NCBI GenBank assembly: GCA_017459345.1 | Contig: JAFUDC010000032.1 | Span: forward strand, 1 to 54,394 | Reading direction: 5' to 3' | DNA: 54,394 nt | Source of the DNA: Eubacterium sp. | GTDB taxonomy: Bacteria; Bacillota; Clostridia; Lachnospirales; Lachnospiraceae | Part shown: piece by piece, positions 24,889 through 35,400 of the stretch | Position numbering within the stretch: the first letter of the stretch is position 1 | Layout: each line of letters opens with the position of its first letter | Position numbers and translations under genes: made by a program | Notes under the pieces: generated by a model | The model's database searches: none | What the model was told of the DNA's origin: nothing | What the model saw: the letters and a program-made list of their open reading frames with translations, nothing else

Positions 24889-27195
24889 ATGAATAATGTG
24901 AAAGAATTTATCTCAAAGACAAAGGGTAAAAAGAAAAAACTATTGATAACAGGGACACTTTTGGCAGCCGTCCTCGTCGCGGGCGGTCTATCTGCTAAAA
25001 GTGTCTTTTCTTCTGGGAAGAATAAGACTGCCGCAAAGATCCAGTCCTATGAGGTCACTACCGGGACCATTGACAGTACGGTATCTGCCACAGGCAATAT
25101 CTCCATGGAAGATCTTACAGATGTGGTGGTTTCCAGCGGAGTGATGGTGAAGGAGGTTCTGGTGGAGACCGGGGAAGAGGTCAAAAAAGGGGATATTCTT
25201 GCAAGGCTGGATAAGACCTCTGTGATCAGCGAGCTGATTGAGGCCGGGGATACGAAAGAAGATCTGGAAGACCAGCTGGATGATGATCTGTCCGACCTGG
25301 AAGAGGAGATGATTGAAGGAGAGATTGAGGAAATCACGGATCGGATCGCGGCTCTTAAAAAGCTTTATAAGAATCCGGTGATCAAAGCCACTGCGGATGG
25401 CGTGATAGCATCTGTCTATGTGTCGGCAGGAAGTGAGACGACCAACACGGTCACAAGTATCTCAAGTTCATCCGACTCTTCAGATTCATCCGGATCAGCA
25501 GGCAGCAGTGCGAGCGGAAGCACCAAATCATCAGGCAGCTCCGCTTCAGGCCAGACATCCGGCTCATCAAGCCAGACAGCTGCAGCTAAGACATCCTCCC
25601 AGACAGGGCTGACATCCTCCAATATGACAGCATCAGGAACGACAGGAGCTATAGCCACCAATCTGGCAACATCAGGAACAACAGGAGCTATAGCCTCCAA
25701 TCTGTCAATTTCGGGGACGAAAGCACTGATATCGGCAAGATTATCAACGAGTACTCTTTCGGACTCCAAAAGTAGTGCTAAGGATTACAGCAGTCAGAGT
25801 CAGGTAATCACAGACCTGTCAGCTCTAAAGATTACGGCACCTGCCCCGGGCGATGCTCCTCAAAGCAATATTTCATCAACAGATATGTATTCCGGGACTA
25901 TCTCCTGGAGTCCGGCTGTCAGTACATTTCAGGCGGATACCAGCTATACTGCAACAGTTATACTTACGGCAAAGGAAGGATATATTTTTGACGGCAATTA
26001 TGATGGGGGAACTATCACAGATCAGGGTAAAAAACTGAAACTGGAATTAAGCTATAAAACCGGATCGGATACCTCCTCAGATAATGTGGATGGCAGTACA
26101 GGGGAGTCTTCTTCAAATAATGGAGGAAGCGCAGATGCAGCTGGCAGCAATGATAATGCGGAGATTGCGGGCTCTTCCACCAGTGGAAGTAATCAGGCAG
26201 GGCAGACTGGCGGCAGTGATAGCCAGAGTTCATCCACAGATGCTCAGACGGGAGCAGGACAGACTCAGAGTACTCAGTCGAACAGTAATCAGACTCAGAA
26301 TGCCCAATCGAACAGCAATCAAACCTCAGATGCTCAGTCAGAATATGGTCAGACCGGGAAGGGCAGTGACCAGAAAAGCGGGAATCAATCCGGCAGTGCA
26401 CAGACTGGAGCAGGTCAGGCAGGAAATACTGCCGGATCAAAGTCCGCAGGCTCCATATCCATCGGTTCGGGAAGCAGAAGTATTTCCACAGGCTCGGGGT
26501 CAGCCTCATCATCATCCACTGCAGGCCGAAGTACAGAGTTTTATGGTACTTACCAGGGGGCAGCGTTTTCCATCAATAAGATGGAGAAAGCGGTGGTCAC
26601 CGTTAGCATTGACGAGCTTGATATCCTCTCCATCCAGGAGGGGCAGACAGCAAAAGTTACATTGGATGCTTTGGAAGGTCAGGAATTTGAAGGAACCATA
26701 AGCGGGATTTCCAACACGGCTTCCAGCAGTAACGGCAATACCAAGTACAGCGTAGATATTACCATTGATAAGACAGATGAGATGCTGGATGGCATGAGTG
26801 CATCTGTGGTTATCGTCACTGACAGTGCCCAAAATGCAGTACTGATTCCGGTGGCGGCTCTTCAGGAGCAGGGGGAAAAACAGTTTGTTTACACCAGTCA
26901 GGAGGAGGATGGAACTCTTTCCGGACAGATAGAGGTTGAAACGGGCCTGTCTGATGGAAGCAATGTGGAGATTATCAGCGGACTGTCCGCAGGGGATACC
27001 GTGTATTATCAGCTGGCTTCCGGGGATCAGGAGTTGGATATGAGGAGCCTTATGATGCAGGGCGGCGGCCCCGGAGGGGACGGCGGCAGGCCGAATGGCA
27101 ATTTCGGTGGTTCTGATGCTAACAGGGGCCCGGGAAACAGCGGGAATGGGCCTTCCGGCAATGGCGGCCCCGGAGGAAACGGGGGTGGACAGTGA
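24889..27195 (+). CDS. HlyD/MacA-like efflux adaptor with a large low-complexity and Ig-like insertion
   Basis: A 768-residue membrane-fusion adaptor. A membrane anchor (residues about 19-38) precedes a split lipoyl/barrel-sandwich domain: the first half ends with KATADGVIASVYVSAG near residue 184. Ordinary adaptor sequence resumes near 545 with KAVVTVSIDELDILSIQEGQ. Between them lie about 360 residues of Ser/Gly/Gln/Thr-rich sequence and one compact block of about 85 residues (ITAPAPGDAPQ, YSGTISWSPA, YTATVILTAKEGYIF) that looks like a surface Ig-like domain. The C-terminus is Gly/Pro/Asn-rich. It should link the following ABC transporter to the cell wall. Its stop overlaps the ATPase start. 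Confidence 0.85.
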   Translation: MNNVKEFISKTKGKKKKLLITGTLLAAVLVAGGLSAKSVFSSGKNKTAAKIQSYEVTTGTIDSTVSATGNISMEDLTDVVVSSGVMVKEVLVETGEEVKKGDILARLDKTSVISELIEAGDTKEDLEDQLDDDLSDLEEEMIEGEIEEITDRIAALKKLYKNPVIKATADGVIASVYVSAGSETTNTVTSISSSSDSSDSSGSAGSSASGSTKSSGSSASGQTSGSSSQTAAAKTSSQTGLTSSNMTASGTTGAIATNLATSGTTGAIASNLSISGTKALISARLSTSTLSDSKSSAKDYSSQSQVITDLSALKITAPAPGDAPQSNISSTDMYSGTISWSPAVSTFQADTSYTATVILTAKEGYIFDGNYDGGTITDQGKKLKLELSYKTGSDTSSDNVDGSTGESSSNNGGSADAAGSNDNAEIAGSSTSGSNQAGQTGGSDSQSSSTDAQTGAGQTQSTQSNSNQTQNAQSNSNQTSDAQSEYGQTGKGSDQKSGNQSGSAQTGAGQAGNTAGSKSAGSISIGSGSRSISTGSGSASSSSTAGRSTEFYGTYQGAAFSINKMEKAVVTVSIDELDILSIQEGQTAKVTLDALEGQEFEGTISGISNTASSSNGNTKYSVDITIDKTDEMLDGMSASVVIVTDSAQNAVLIPVAALQEQGEKQFVYTSQEEDGTLSGQIEVETGLSDGSNVEIISGLSAGDTVYYQLASGDQELDMRSLMMQGGGPGGDGGRPNGNFGGSDANRGPGNSGNGPSGNGGPGGNGGGQ

Positions 27196-27905
27196 TGATG
27201 ATTGACATTGAAAATGTATCTAAGATCTATCATATTGGCGATAATGAGGTCCGGGCCTTGGATCACGCCAGCCTGAAAATCAGAAAAGGGGAATTTGTCA
27301 GCATCATCGGTCCTTCCGGCAGCGGCAAGTCCACCATGATGAATATCATCGGATGTCTGGATACATTAGATGAAGGCCGATATTGCCTTGAGGGCCAGTT
27401 GATTGAGGAGTATTCCGAAAAAGAACTGGCCAGAATTCGCAATAAAAAAATAGGCTTTATTTTTCAGAACTTTAACCTTATCGGTAACCTGACCGCCAGG
27501 GAAAATGTGGAGCTGCCCCTGATTTATCAGCAGTTGGGTCGTTCAGAACGCAGAAAAAAAGTGGAAGAGGCCTTAGGCCGGGTAAAGCTTACCAGGAGGG
27601 CGGACCATAAGCCGACTGAGCTGTCAGGAGGACAGCAGCAGAGGGTGGCCATTGCCAGAGCCATCGCCGCAGGGCCCTCCATCCTGCTGGCGGATGAACC
27701 TACGGGTAATCTGGACTCTGCCACCGGCGAGGAAATCATGGGTCTCTTCCACGAGCTCCACGCCCAGGGCAATACCATCGTACTGATTACCCACGATGAG
27801 TGGGTGGCTGATCAGGCCCAGCGTAAGATTCGAATGAAAGATGGGCAGGTATTGGAGCAGGCAGACCAGAGAAATCGTATGGCTGAAGAGGAGGTGAATC
27901 TATGA
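27195..27905 (+). CDS. ABC transporter ATP-binding protein (MacB/LolD type)
   Basis: A 236-residue ATPase that powers the adjoining permease. Walker A GPSGSGKST (near residues 37-45), the Q-loop FIFQNFNLIGNLTA, signature LSGGQQQR, Walker B ILLADEPTGNLDS and the switch His in LITHDE are intact. The sequence is of the MacB/LolD subgroup used in antibiotic or peptide export. It starts within TGATG, overlapping the adaptor stop, and overlaps the permease start by four bases, so the three genes form a tight operon. Confidence 0.93.
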   Translation: MMIDIENVSKIYHIGDNEVRALDHASLKIRKGEFVSIIGPSGSGKSTMMNIIGCLDTLDEGRYCLEGQLIEEYSEKELARIRNKKIGFIFQNFNLIGNLTARENVELPLIYQQLGRSERRKKVEEALGRVKLTRRADHKPTELSGGQQQRVAIARAIAAGPSILLADEPTGNLDSATGEEIMGLFHELHAQGNTIVLITHDEWVADQAQRKIRMKDGQVLEQADQRNRMAEEEVNL

Positions 27906-29083
27906 TTTTCCAATCTGCCAGGATGGCATGGAAATCTATCGGTGCCAACAAGATGCGATCCTTCCTCACCATGCTGGGCATTATTATCGGAGTATTTACC
28001 CTGGTAGTCCTGGTATCCATCACCAGCAGTGCCACCGATTCGGTGACCGATTCCATCAATAGCCTGGGATCCAATCTCTTCTCGGTAAGTATCAATGACG
28101 ATAAAGGAAAACCGATTCATCTTACTGATCTTACAGAATTATCGGAAGAGGAAACAATCAAGCTGACGGCTCCTGTGGCCCAGACCTCCATGGTGATCAA
28201 TCAGTCCGGCGAGGATGAAGAAACAGCCACAGTTTATGGCACCACCGGCGACCTTTTCCTCATTCAGAATAAATCCCTGTCCTCAGGACGGTATCTGAAA
28301 TCAGTGGATATCAGCAGCCACAGTATGGTGGCCGTGATCAGCAGCACTACAGCAGAGGAGTTTTTCGGCAGCACCCATGTCACAGGGGAGTCTGTCACCC
28401 TCAATGGCCTGGATTACCAGATTGTCGGTGTTCTTGCAGAGGAGAATAACACCATGTCCGCCATGATGGGGGAAAGCTATGATATCTATGTACCCTTCAC
28501 CACCCTGATACGGACAGGATCCGGCCTCTCTTCCTACGTCACCCGCTTTTATGCTTCCTCAGCTGACCAGGATTCCATGGATCAGGCAGAGAGTACATTA
28601 AAGTTGTGGCTTCTTTCCCGATTTGATAACGATGAGGATGCCTACACCCTGATCAATCAGTCTTCCATCATGGAAGTGATGGAGAGCGTCAACGGTACCA
28701 TGACCCTTTTGCTGGGGGGAATTGCAGGGATCTCCCTTCTTGTTGGCGGCATAGGCATCATGAATATCATGCTGGTCTCCGTCACGGAAAGAACCAGGGA
28801 GATCGGAATCCGCAAGGCTATCGGGGCAAGCCGGGGGACAATCATGTGCCAGTTTCTGATTGAGGCTTTTATCATCAGTCTCCTTGGATGCGGCATAGGA
28901 ATACTTCTTTCTGGTGCAGCCATGCTCATCATCAATCATGTGGGAAATGTAGACTATCATCTGTCCGGAGGCGTTATCGTAGTCGCCGTTACATTTTCCA
29001 TGTTGGTGGGTCTGGTATTTGGTCTCTATCCCGCCAATAAGGCGGCCGGGAAAAAGCCTATCGAGGCATTGAGATATTTGTAG
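27902..29083 (+). CDS. MacB-like ABC transporter permease
   Basis: A 393-residue FtsX/MacB-type permease. The N-terminal helix (MRSFLTMLGIIIGVFTLVVLVSI) is followed by an extracytoplasmic MacB_PCD domain (about residues 45-240), then three helices of the FtsX domain (LLLGGIAGISLLVGGIGIMNIMLVSV, TEREIGIRKAIGA-type coupling loop, FIISLLGCGIGILLSG, VIVVAVTFSMLVGLVFGLYPA). It works by mechanical transmission with the adaptor and ATPase before it. Substrate unknown. Confidence 0.93.
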   Translation: MIFQSARMAWKSIGANKMRSFLTMLGIIIGVFTLVVLVSITSSATDSVTDSINSLGSNLFSVSINDDKGKPIHLTDLTELSEEETIKLTAPVAQTSMVINQSGEDEETATVYGTTGDLFLIQNKSLSSGRYLKSVDISSHSMVAVISSTTAEEFFGSTHVTGESVTLNGLDYQIVGVLAEENNTMSAMMGESYDIYVPFTTLIRTGSGLSSYVTRFYASSADQDSMDQAESTLKLWLLSRFDNDEDAYTLINQSSIMEVMESVNGTMTLLLGGIAGISLLVGGIGIMNIMLVSVTERTREIGIRKAIGASRGTIMCQFLIEAFIISLLGCGIGILLSGAAMLIINHVGNVDYHLSGGVIVVAVTFSMLVGLVFGLYPANKAAGKKPIEALRYL

Positions 29084-29144
29084 AAATCATCCTGAAAGTA
29101 TGTTATATTCTAACGGAGACTTTAGATTGGAGTATAAATATATC

Positions 29145-29705
29145 ATGAGCAATCATATCACAACCTACACCGGCTTATATTTTGAACCGACCAATCCTGA
29201 TGGAAGCAAGATCTGTATCGAAGATATCGCCCATGCCCTGTCCATGACCTGTCGGGGAAACGGCCATGTTAAAAGCTTCTGGTCTGTGGGAGAACACTGT
29301 ATCCTATGTGCAAAGGAGGCAGCCCTCAGGGGTTATCCGGACCGTCTGGTGCTGGCCTGCCTCCTTCATGATGCCAGTGAGTGCTATATGTCAGATCTGC
29401 CGAGGCCTTTTAAGCTGGAGCTGCCGGAATATAAAAAGCTGGAGACCAGGCTTCTCGCTATCATCTATGAGCATTTCCTTGGATCAGCCTTAAGTGAGGA
29501 AGAAGAAACTCTTTTAAAGGAGATTGATGATGCATTTCTGTGGTATGATTTAACCTGTCTTTTAAATGAGAAGCCGGAGGAGGACGAGCCTGAGGTACAT
29601 ATAAAACCGGACTACAGAGTCCGGCCCTTTGAAGAGGTGGAAAGAGAGTACCTGGCCATGTTCAGGCAGTATGATTTACAAGTTCAGAGAGGAGCCGGAT
29701 CGTGA
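29145..29705 (+). CDS. HD-domain phosphohydrolase (YfbR-like)
   Basis: A 186-residue metal-dependent phosphohydrolase. The HD motif occurs in CLLHDASECYMSDLPRP, with an upstream histidine in FWSVGEHC and a conserved Asp in EIDDAFLWYD. The N-terminal HITTYTGLYFEP is typical of short HD proteins acting on nucleotides. I favour the start at 29145, which is the conserved N-terminus; a longer frame from 29100 is possible. Its end overlaps the start of the GGDEF protein by four bases (GTGA), so the two are coupled, though a direct link to c-di-GMP is not shown because this is not an HD-GYP domain. Confidence 0.8.
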   Translation: MSNHITTYTGLYFEPTNPDGSKICIEDIAHALSMTCRGNGHVKSFWSVGEHCILCAKEAALRGYPDRLVLACLLHDASECYMSDLPRPFKLELPEYKKLETRLLAIIYEHFLGSALSEEEETLLKEIDDAFLWYDLTCLLNEKPEEDEPEVHIKPDYRVRPFEEVEREYLAMFRQYDLQVQRGAGS

Positions 29706-31831
29706 ATTCAATTATCGCCCGGGTGGCCATGGCACTGCTGATCGATTATTCCAGTGTCTATTATGTTGATTTAAAGACCAATAATTACCATTGCTATACG
29801 ACTAATCAGGGATACAAGAATCTGAAAATCCAGGAATCCGGTGAGGATTTCTTTTCAGCCAGTCAGCGGGATATTCGGGAGGTTGTCCATCCTGACGACT
29901 GGGACAAGGTATCCGAAATCCTCACCAAGGAGAAGCTTTTTCAGAAACTCCATAATGATGATGCGGTTTCCGTTGTCTATCGTCTGATGATTGACGGAAA
30001 ACCCATCTACCACACCATGCGCATCCTGCATGATGCATCAGGCGATGAGGACTGTCTCTTTCTGGGTGTATTGAATGTGGACAAGGCCGTCCGCACTGAG
30101 CAGGCTACCAGGACTTATAATGAGATTGCCCGCACCCTGGCTGACCGTTACGCCACCATCTATTATGTGGATCTTGCTGATGATCATTATATCGAGTACT
30201 CTGCCAGTCATGAATACAAGGATCTGGAAATTCCTCCGGAAGGCAGCGATTTCTTCAATGAATCCCGGGAGAACAGCTTAAGGGTCATCCATCCGGAAGA
30301 TCAGGGACTTCTCTTAAGTGAGTTTACCAAGGATAATATAATCAGACAGACGGAACACAGACGGACCTTCCAGTTAGAATACAGACTGATCATGAACGGG
30401 GAAGCCCACCATGTCCGTCTGAAGGCCGTGCGCACAGACGATGGAGAAAAGCTGATTGTTGCCATAGATAATATCGATGCGGAAGTCAAACGGCAGGAGG
30501 AACTGAAGAAGATCAATGAGCGGAATATCATTTTCTCCCACATTGCCGAGAGCCTGGCCAACCAGTATGGCATGATTTATTATGTCGATACAGAGACGGA
30601 CGAGTATATTGAGTTCACGGCCACAGACGCCTATAAGGAATTCAATATCAGTCCCACGGGCTACGATTTTTTCGGTGCTTCCCAGCGAAATGTCTCCATG
30701 ATCATTCATGCCGAGGACAGGGAAAGGGTTTTTAATGCCCTTGACAAGAAGACCATGCTCCGGCAGCTGAAAGAGAAGGGCTCTTTCACCCTGACCTACC
30801 GGCTCCTTCTTGCGGAGGGCAGCTCCTATACCCGTATGACCGTCTTCTGGGCAACAGACCATAAGCATATCATCATGGGTGTGATGAACATTGACCACGA
30901 AATCCAGAGGGAGAATGCCATGAAGAAGATGGCGGCCGAAAGCGCAGTATTCTCCCAGATTGCGGAAAGTCTGGCCAACCAGTATGATACCATCTACTAC
31001 ATTGACATGCTCACAGACCATTACATGGAGTTCTCATCTACGGATGTCTATAAGAGTCTGGAAGTACAGCCTTCCGGGGATGACTTCTTTGCCATATCAT
31101 TAAAGAATATCAACCGCGTAATCCATCCAGATGACCGGCGGGAATTCCAGCGAATCCTGACCAAGTCATCCATGATCCAGGCCCTGCAGGGCAAGCACAT
31201 GATCCTGCACACCTACCGCCTGCTTTTTGGAGACAGTGTCCGCTACGCCCGCATGTCCATCATGTGGGCCAACGATAACAAGCACCTGATCATCGGTGTC
31301 ATGAATGTCGACCAGGAGGTGCGGCGGGAGAAAGAAGCCCGGGAGCGGCTCAACCAGGCTAAAGCCAAGGCATATGTTGATGAGCTTACCGGGGTAAAGA
31401 ACAAGACGGCCTACACAGAGGCTTTGGAGCGGATCCAGAAGCAGGTTGATGACAAAACATTAATGGAATTTGCCATACTTGTATGCGATGTGAATGGTTT
31501 AAAGGACGTCAATGACCGCCTGGGACATATGGAGGGAGATGCATATATCAAGTCCGCATCCACCCTCATCTGCAATACCTGGGCACACAGCCCTGTATAC
31601 CGAATTGGCGGGGATGAGTTCACTGTCATTCTAAGGGGAAGTGATTACAGGAACCGCCATAAGATTCTTTTGGATATGCAGGAGACAGTCCGAAAGAACA
31701 AGGAGAGCGGGAAGGTTGTCATTGCCTGCGGAATGTCAGACTTTGATCCTGCCGGAGATACCTTTGTCTCGGAGGTCTTTGAGAGAGCGGACAGCCTGAT
31801 GTATGAGAACAAGGCTGAGCTGAAAATGTGA
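29702..31831 (+). CDS. Diguanylate cyclase with four tandem PAS-like repeats
   Basis: A 709-residue protein that would make cyclic di-GMP. The GGDEF domain lies at about residues 545-705 with an intact RIGGDEF active site near 637, DELTGVKNKTAY at its start and DVNGLKDVNDRLGHMEGD. Four repeats of about 135 residues precede it, each with the pattern Y-YVD-x(5)Y, DFF-x-S, V/I-HPED/DD, and YR-L. They resemble PAS sensor domains and have no transmembrane segment, so sensing is cytoplasmic. The start is a GTG overlapping the HD gene. No I-site RxxD is evident in front of GGDEF. Confidence 0.88.
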   Translation: MNSIIARVAMALLIDYSSVYYVDLKTNNYHCYTTNQGYKNLKIQESGEDFFSASQRDIREVVHPDDWDKVSEILTKEKLFQKLHNDDAVSVVYRLMIDGKPIYHTMRILHDASGDEDCLFLGVLNVDKAVRTEQATRTYNEIARTLADRYATIYYVDLADDHYIEYSASHEYKDLEIPPEGSDFFNESRENSLRVIHPEDQGLLLSEFTKDNIIRQTEHRRTFQLEYRLIMNGEAHHVRLKAVRTDDGEKLIVAIDNIDAEVKRQEELKKINERNIIFSHIAESLANQYGMIYYVDTETDEYIEFTATDAYKEFNISPTGYDFFGASQRNVSMIIHAEDRERVFNALDKKTMLRQLKEKGSFTLTYRLLLAEGSSYTRMTVFWATDHKHIIMGVMNIDHEIQRENAMKKMAAESAVFSQIAESLANQYDTIYYIDMLTDHYMEFSSTDVYKSLEVQPSGDDFFAISLKNINRVIHPDDRREFQRILTKSSMIQALQGKHMILHTYRLLFGDSVRYARMSIMWANDNKHLIIGVMNVDQEVRREKEARERLNQAKAKAYVDELTGVKNKTAYTEALERIQKQVDDKTLMEFAILVCDVNGLKDVNDRLGHMEGDAYIKSASTLICNTWAHSPVYRIGGDEFTVILRGSDYRNRHKILLDMQETVRKNKESGKVVIACGMSDFDPAGDTFVSEVFERADSLMYENKAELKM

Positions 31832-31856
31832 ATAAAAAGAACAGGAGAAACATAAT

Positions 31857-32336
31857 ATGCTGATTCGTGCTTACAGGGAAGATGACCTGCCGGAGATGAT
31901 TGCCATCTGGAATGAGGTGGTAGAGGAGGGCGTGGCCTTCCCCCAGGAAGATTTATTAGATGAGATTAGCGGGAAGGACTTTTTCGCAGGGCAGAGCTAC
32001 AATGGGGTGGCTGTCCACGATGGTAAGATAAAGGGTCTTTATATTCTTCACCCCAACAATGTGGGCCGCTGCGGTCACATCTGCAATGCCAGCTATGCGG
32101 TAAGCTCAAAGAACCGGGGACTGCATATCGGGGAGGCTCTGGTGAAAGACAGCCTGGTTCGGGGCCGGGAGCTTGGATTTGGGGTCTTACAGTTTAATGC
32201 CGTGGTGGAGACCAATATCCATGCCAGGCATCTCTATGAGCGGCTGGGCTTTGTCCAGCTGGGAACCATACCAGGTGGTTTCAGGATGAAGGATGGACAT
32301 TATGAGAATATCTGTCCATATTACCATACTTTATAA
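31857..32336 (+). CDS. GNAT family N-acetyltransferase
   Basis: A 159-residue acyl-CoA-dependent acetyltransferase. The N-terminal IRAYREDDLPEMIAIWNEVV and the acetyl-CoA loop region (SKNRGLHIGEALVKDSL) are recognisable, followed by HARHLYERLGFVQLGTIPGGF. The acceptor cannot be predicted. It lies 25 bases after the GGDEF gene and may share its transcript. AGGAGAAAC precedes the ATG. Confidence 0.88.
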   Translation: MLIRAYREDDLPEMIAIWNEVVEEGVAFPQEDLLDEISGKDFFAGQSYNGVAVHDGKIKGLYILHPNNVGRCGHICNASYAVSSKNRGLHIGEALVKDSLVRGRELGFGVLQFNAVVETNIHARHLYERLGFVQLGTIPGGFRMKDGHYENICPYYHTL

Positions 32337-32439
32337 TCAGATCATAACAAGGACATTGCCATAAAGTGTATTGGACATAAAGTGTAGTGTAATACCTATT
32401 GATAATTATAGATATAAAAAGGAAAACAGGTACATACAT

Positions 32440-35400
32440 ATGAAAATGCAAGGTAAACTGATCGGTTACGATACTTCTGCCTATGATAAGATTCCTGTCA
32501 GTATCATCATCTATGAGATCTTAAAGGATGAGGATGGTAATTTTGAAGATTATCGAATTGTCTACAGTAATCAGAGATTCGCTGATGATTACAAGATGAT
32601 TTATGACACAGATAAGGACTGTCTGGGGACTCTTGTAATCAGAGACCATCTGATGGATGATTACACCCTGGAGAGACTGGAGGAGTTTCAGACCAGGGAG
32701 CCCTATGCCTTCTCCTCCTATGTCCCCTATGCCAATATGCATATTCACATGGAGCCTCTTTCCGGCCTCCCGGAGGGACATCTGGGCTTTGTGATTACCA
32801 ATGTGGCGGACTTTGATGAACAGGAGTCCAAGGTACATTTCTTACGGGTAGTTTCCAGGATGAATAATAATGCCTGCCTGCTGCAGGAGCAGGAGGATGG
32901 GTCTGTTACCATGGTGACGGCGACGCCGGCTTTCTACAGCATGATGGAGTGTGAGACCAGGGAAGATGAATTAAAATATATGACCGGAAACGGTCTCCTG
33001 GAAAGTACCCATATGGATGACCGGCCCCTGGTCCGCCAGATGGTAAGAGAGCATGACAAGTCAGAGGGCAGTTTTGACATGACCATCCGGAAAATATCTG
33101 CCAAAGGCAATATTATGTGGGTAAATGCCCATTATGCTTTTATGGATGAGTATGGTGACCATTACATATATTGCAGCTATACGGATGTGACCATGTATAA
33201 GAATTATGAGGAGCGGCTGCAGAGTATCTACACCAGTCTGGGCAATAACTTCTATCAGGCAGATGAGGAGACCTTACTCCTTTGCCGGGTCAACCTGACC
33301 ACCAATCTGGTGGAAGAGTCAACGGAAGAGGCGCATTTTGATCTCGGGTTTGCGGGAATGGCCTACACAGAGGCCATGAAGCAGCGGGCCGCCTATCTGC
33401 CCATTGAACATGAGAAGGAAGAGTTTTTTGATGCTTTCGGCATTGATTCCATGACCAGAGCCTATATGGATGGCCGGGTAAATGTCAGCCGGGTTTTCTA
33501 TACCAGACTGGCTGACGGCCGGGTCACCTATGTGAAGCTGACGGCCAACCTGACCCGCCACCCGCTGACCGGAGACATTGTGGCCTTCCTGAAAGAGGAG
33601 CCCAATAATCCGGAGAAGCTGGCCTCCACCATCCACGGTAAGATTCTTGCCAAACAGTTTGACCTGGTTGCCTATATAGCCAGAGACCGCTATGATGTGG
33701 CCATCGGAGAACGGGAGCTGATTAAGCATGGCAACATCTTCCCGAATAAAAAGCATGGTTCTTATAAAGAATACCTGGAAGGTCAGATCATACCTGCATT
33801 AAGATATGATGAGGCTTACCGGCAGGAGATCCGGGAGGCCATGAGCCTTGAGATGGTCTTTAAGATGTTCCCGGAGAGGGAGCCTTACTCCGTTGATATT
33901 GAGGTGGATATGGAGGATGGCAACTTCTATAAGAGGTTTGACTTCTACTCCGTAGACCCTGAGTCGGAGTACTGCATTGTCTTAAAGAGCGATACCACGG
34001 AGCTGCGCTTAGAGCAGAAGAAGCAGGAACAGAAGTCCAGAGAGCTGGAACAGAGCAAAAAAGAGCTTGCCGATGCGGAGGATATCATCGCTGAGGCCGG
34101 CTTTGGTATGTGGCATATCGAGCTTAAGGACGGAACAGAGTCCAAGATGCGGGGGAATGCCAAGATGATGGAGCTTCTGGGCCTTTCAGGGAGAGAGATG
34201 ACCGAGGAAGAGGTTTACGCCGACTGGTACTCCAGAATTCATCCCGAGGATGAGGCCTCGGTTCTTAAAAGTGTTGGGGAGATGATTGAAGGTAAGGTTT
34301 CTGAGAATACCTACCGTTGGGAGCACCCCCAGTGGGGGCCCCTCTACGTGCGCTGCGGCGGGGCTGCCACGGTCTTAGATGACGGCAGGATCCTTCTTCG
34401 GGGATACCATAGTAATGTTACGGGAATTGTCAGGGAAGACATGGCCCAGAAGGAAGCCCTGTCCAACGCCCTGGCCGTGGCAGAGCATGCAAACCGGGCC
34501 AAGACCGCATTTCTTAACAATATGTCTCATGATATCCGGACTCCCATGAACGCCATCGTGGGCTTTACGGCTCTGGCAGCCTCCCATATCGATAACACGG
34601 AACAGGTGAAGGATTATCTTTCCAAGATCTCTGTTTCCAGCCAGCACCTCTTAAGTCTGATCAACGATGTGCTTGACATGAGCCGGATCGAGAGCGGCAA
34701 GATGACCCTGGACGAGACGGAGGTACATTTACCCGAGCTGATCCATGACCTTCGGACCATCATCCAGGCAAATGTCTCGGCCAAGCAGCTGGATCTCTTC
34801 ATCGATACCCAGGATGTGGTAAATGAAGATATCATTGCCGATAAGCTGCGCTTGAACCAGGTATTTTTAAATATCCTTTCCAATGCCATTAAGTTCACCC
34901 CAAACGGGGGAACCATAACTTTCCGGGTGATTGAGAAGCCTTCTTTATCAACCGGAACTACTGCCTTTGAGTTCCGGATCAAAGATACCGGCATCGGTAT
35001 GAGTGAAGAATTCCTGAAAACGATCTTTGAGGCATTTACCAGGGAGAAGACCAGCACGGTAAGCGGTATTCAGGGCACTGGGCTGGGCATGGCCATCACC
35101 AAATCAATCGTGGATATGATGGGCGGAACCATCTATGTCAACAGTGAGATTGGAAAGGGGACCGAGTTTGTGGTGGATATCCCCTGTAAGCTCAGCGGCA
35201 GCCCCACAAAGTTTGAGCAGATACCGGAGCTTAAAGGCCTGCGGGTTCTTGTGGCCGATGATGATACCAACACCTGCCTGTCCGTCTGCACCATGCTTAA
35301 CGACATCGGTATGCGGCCTGACTGGACCAGCTCCGGCAAGGAGGCAGTGATCCGGGCCAGACAGGCTCTGGACCAGAGAGATGAGTTCCGGGCCTACATC

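Noticed and set aside
25047-26701. Long open frames on both strands across the efflux adaptor's insertion
   Set aside because: They arise from the repetitive Ser/Gly/Gln codons; only the adaptor frame joins recognisable domains and has a ribosome binding site.
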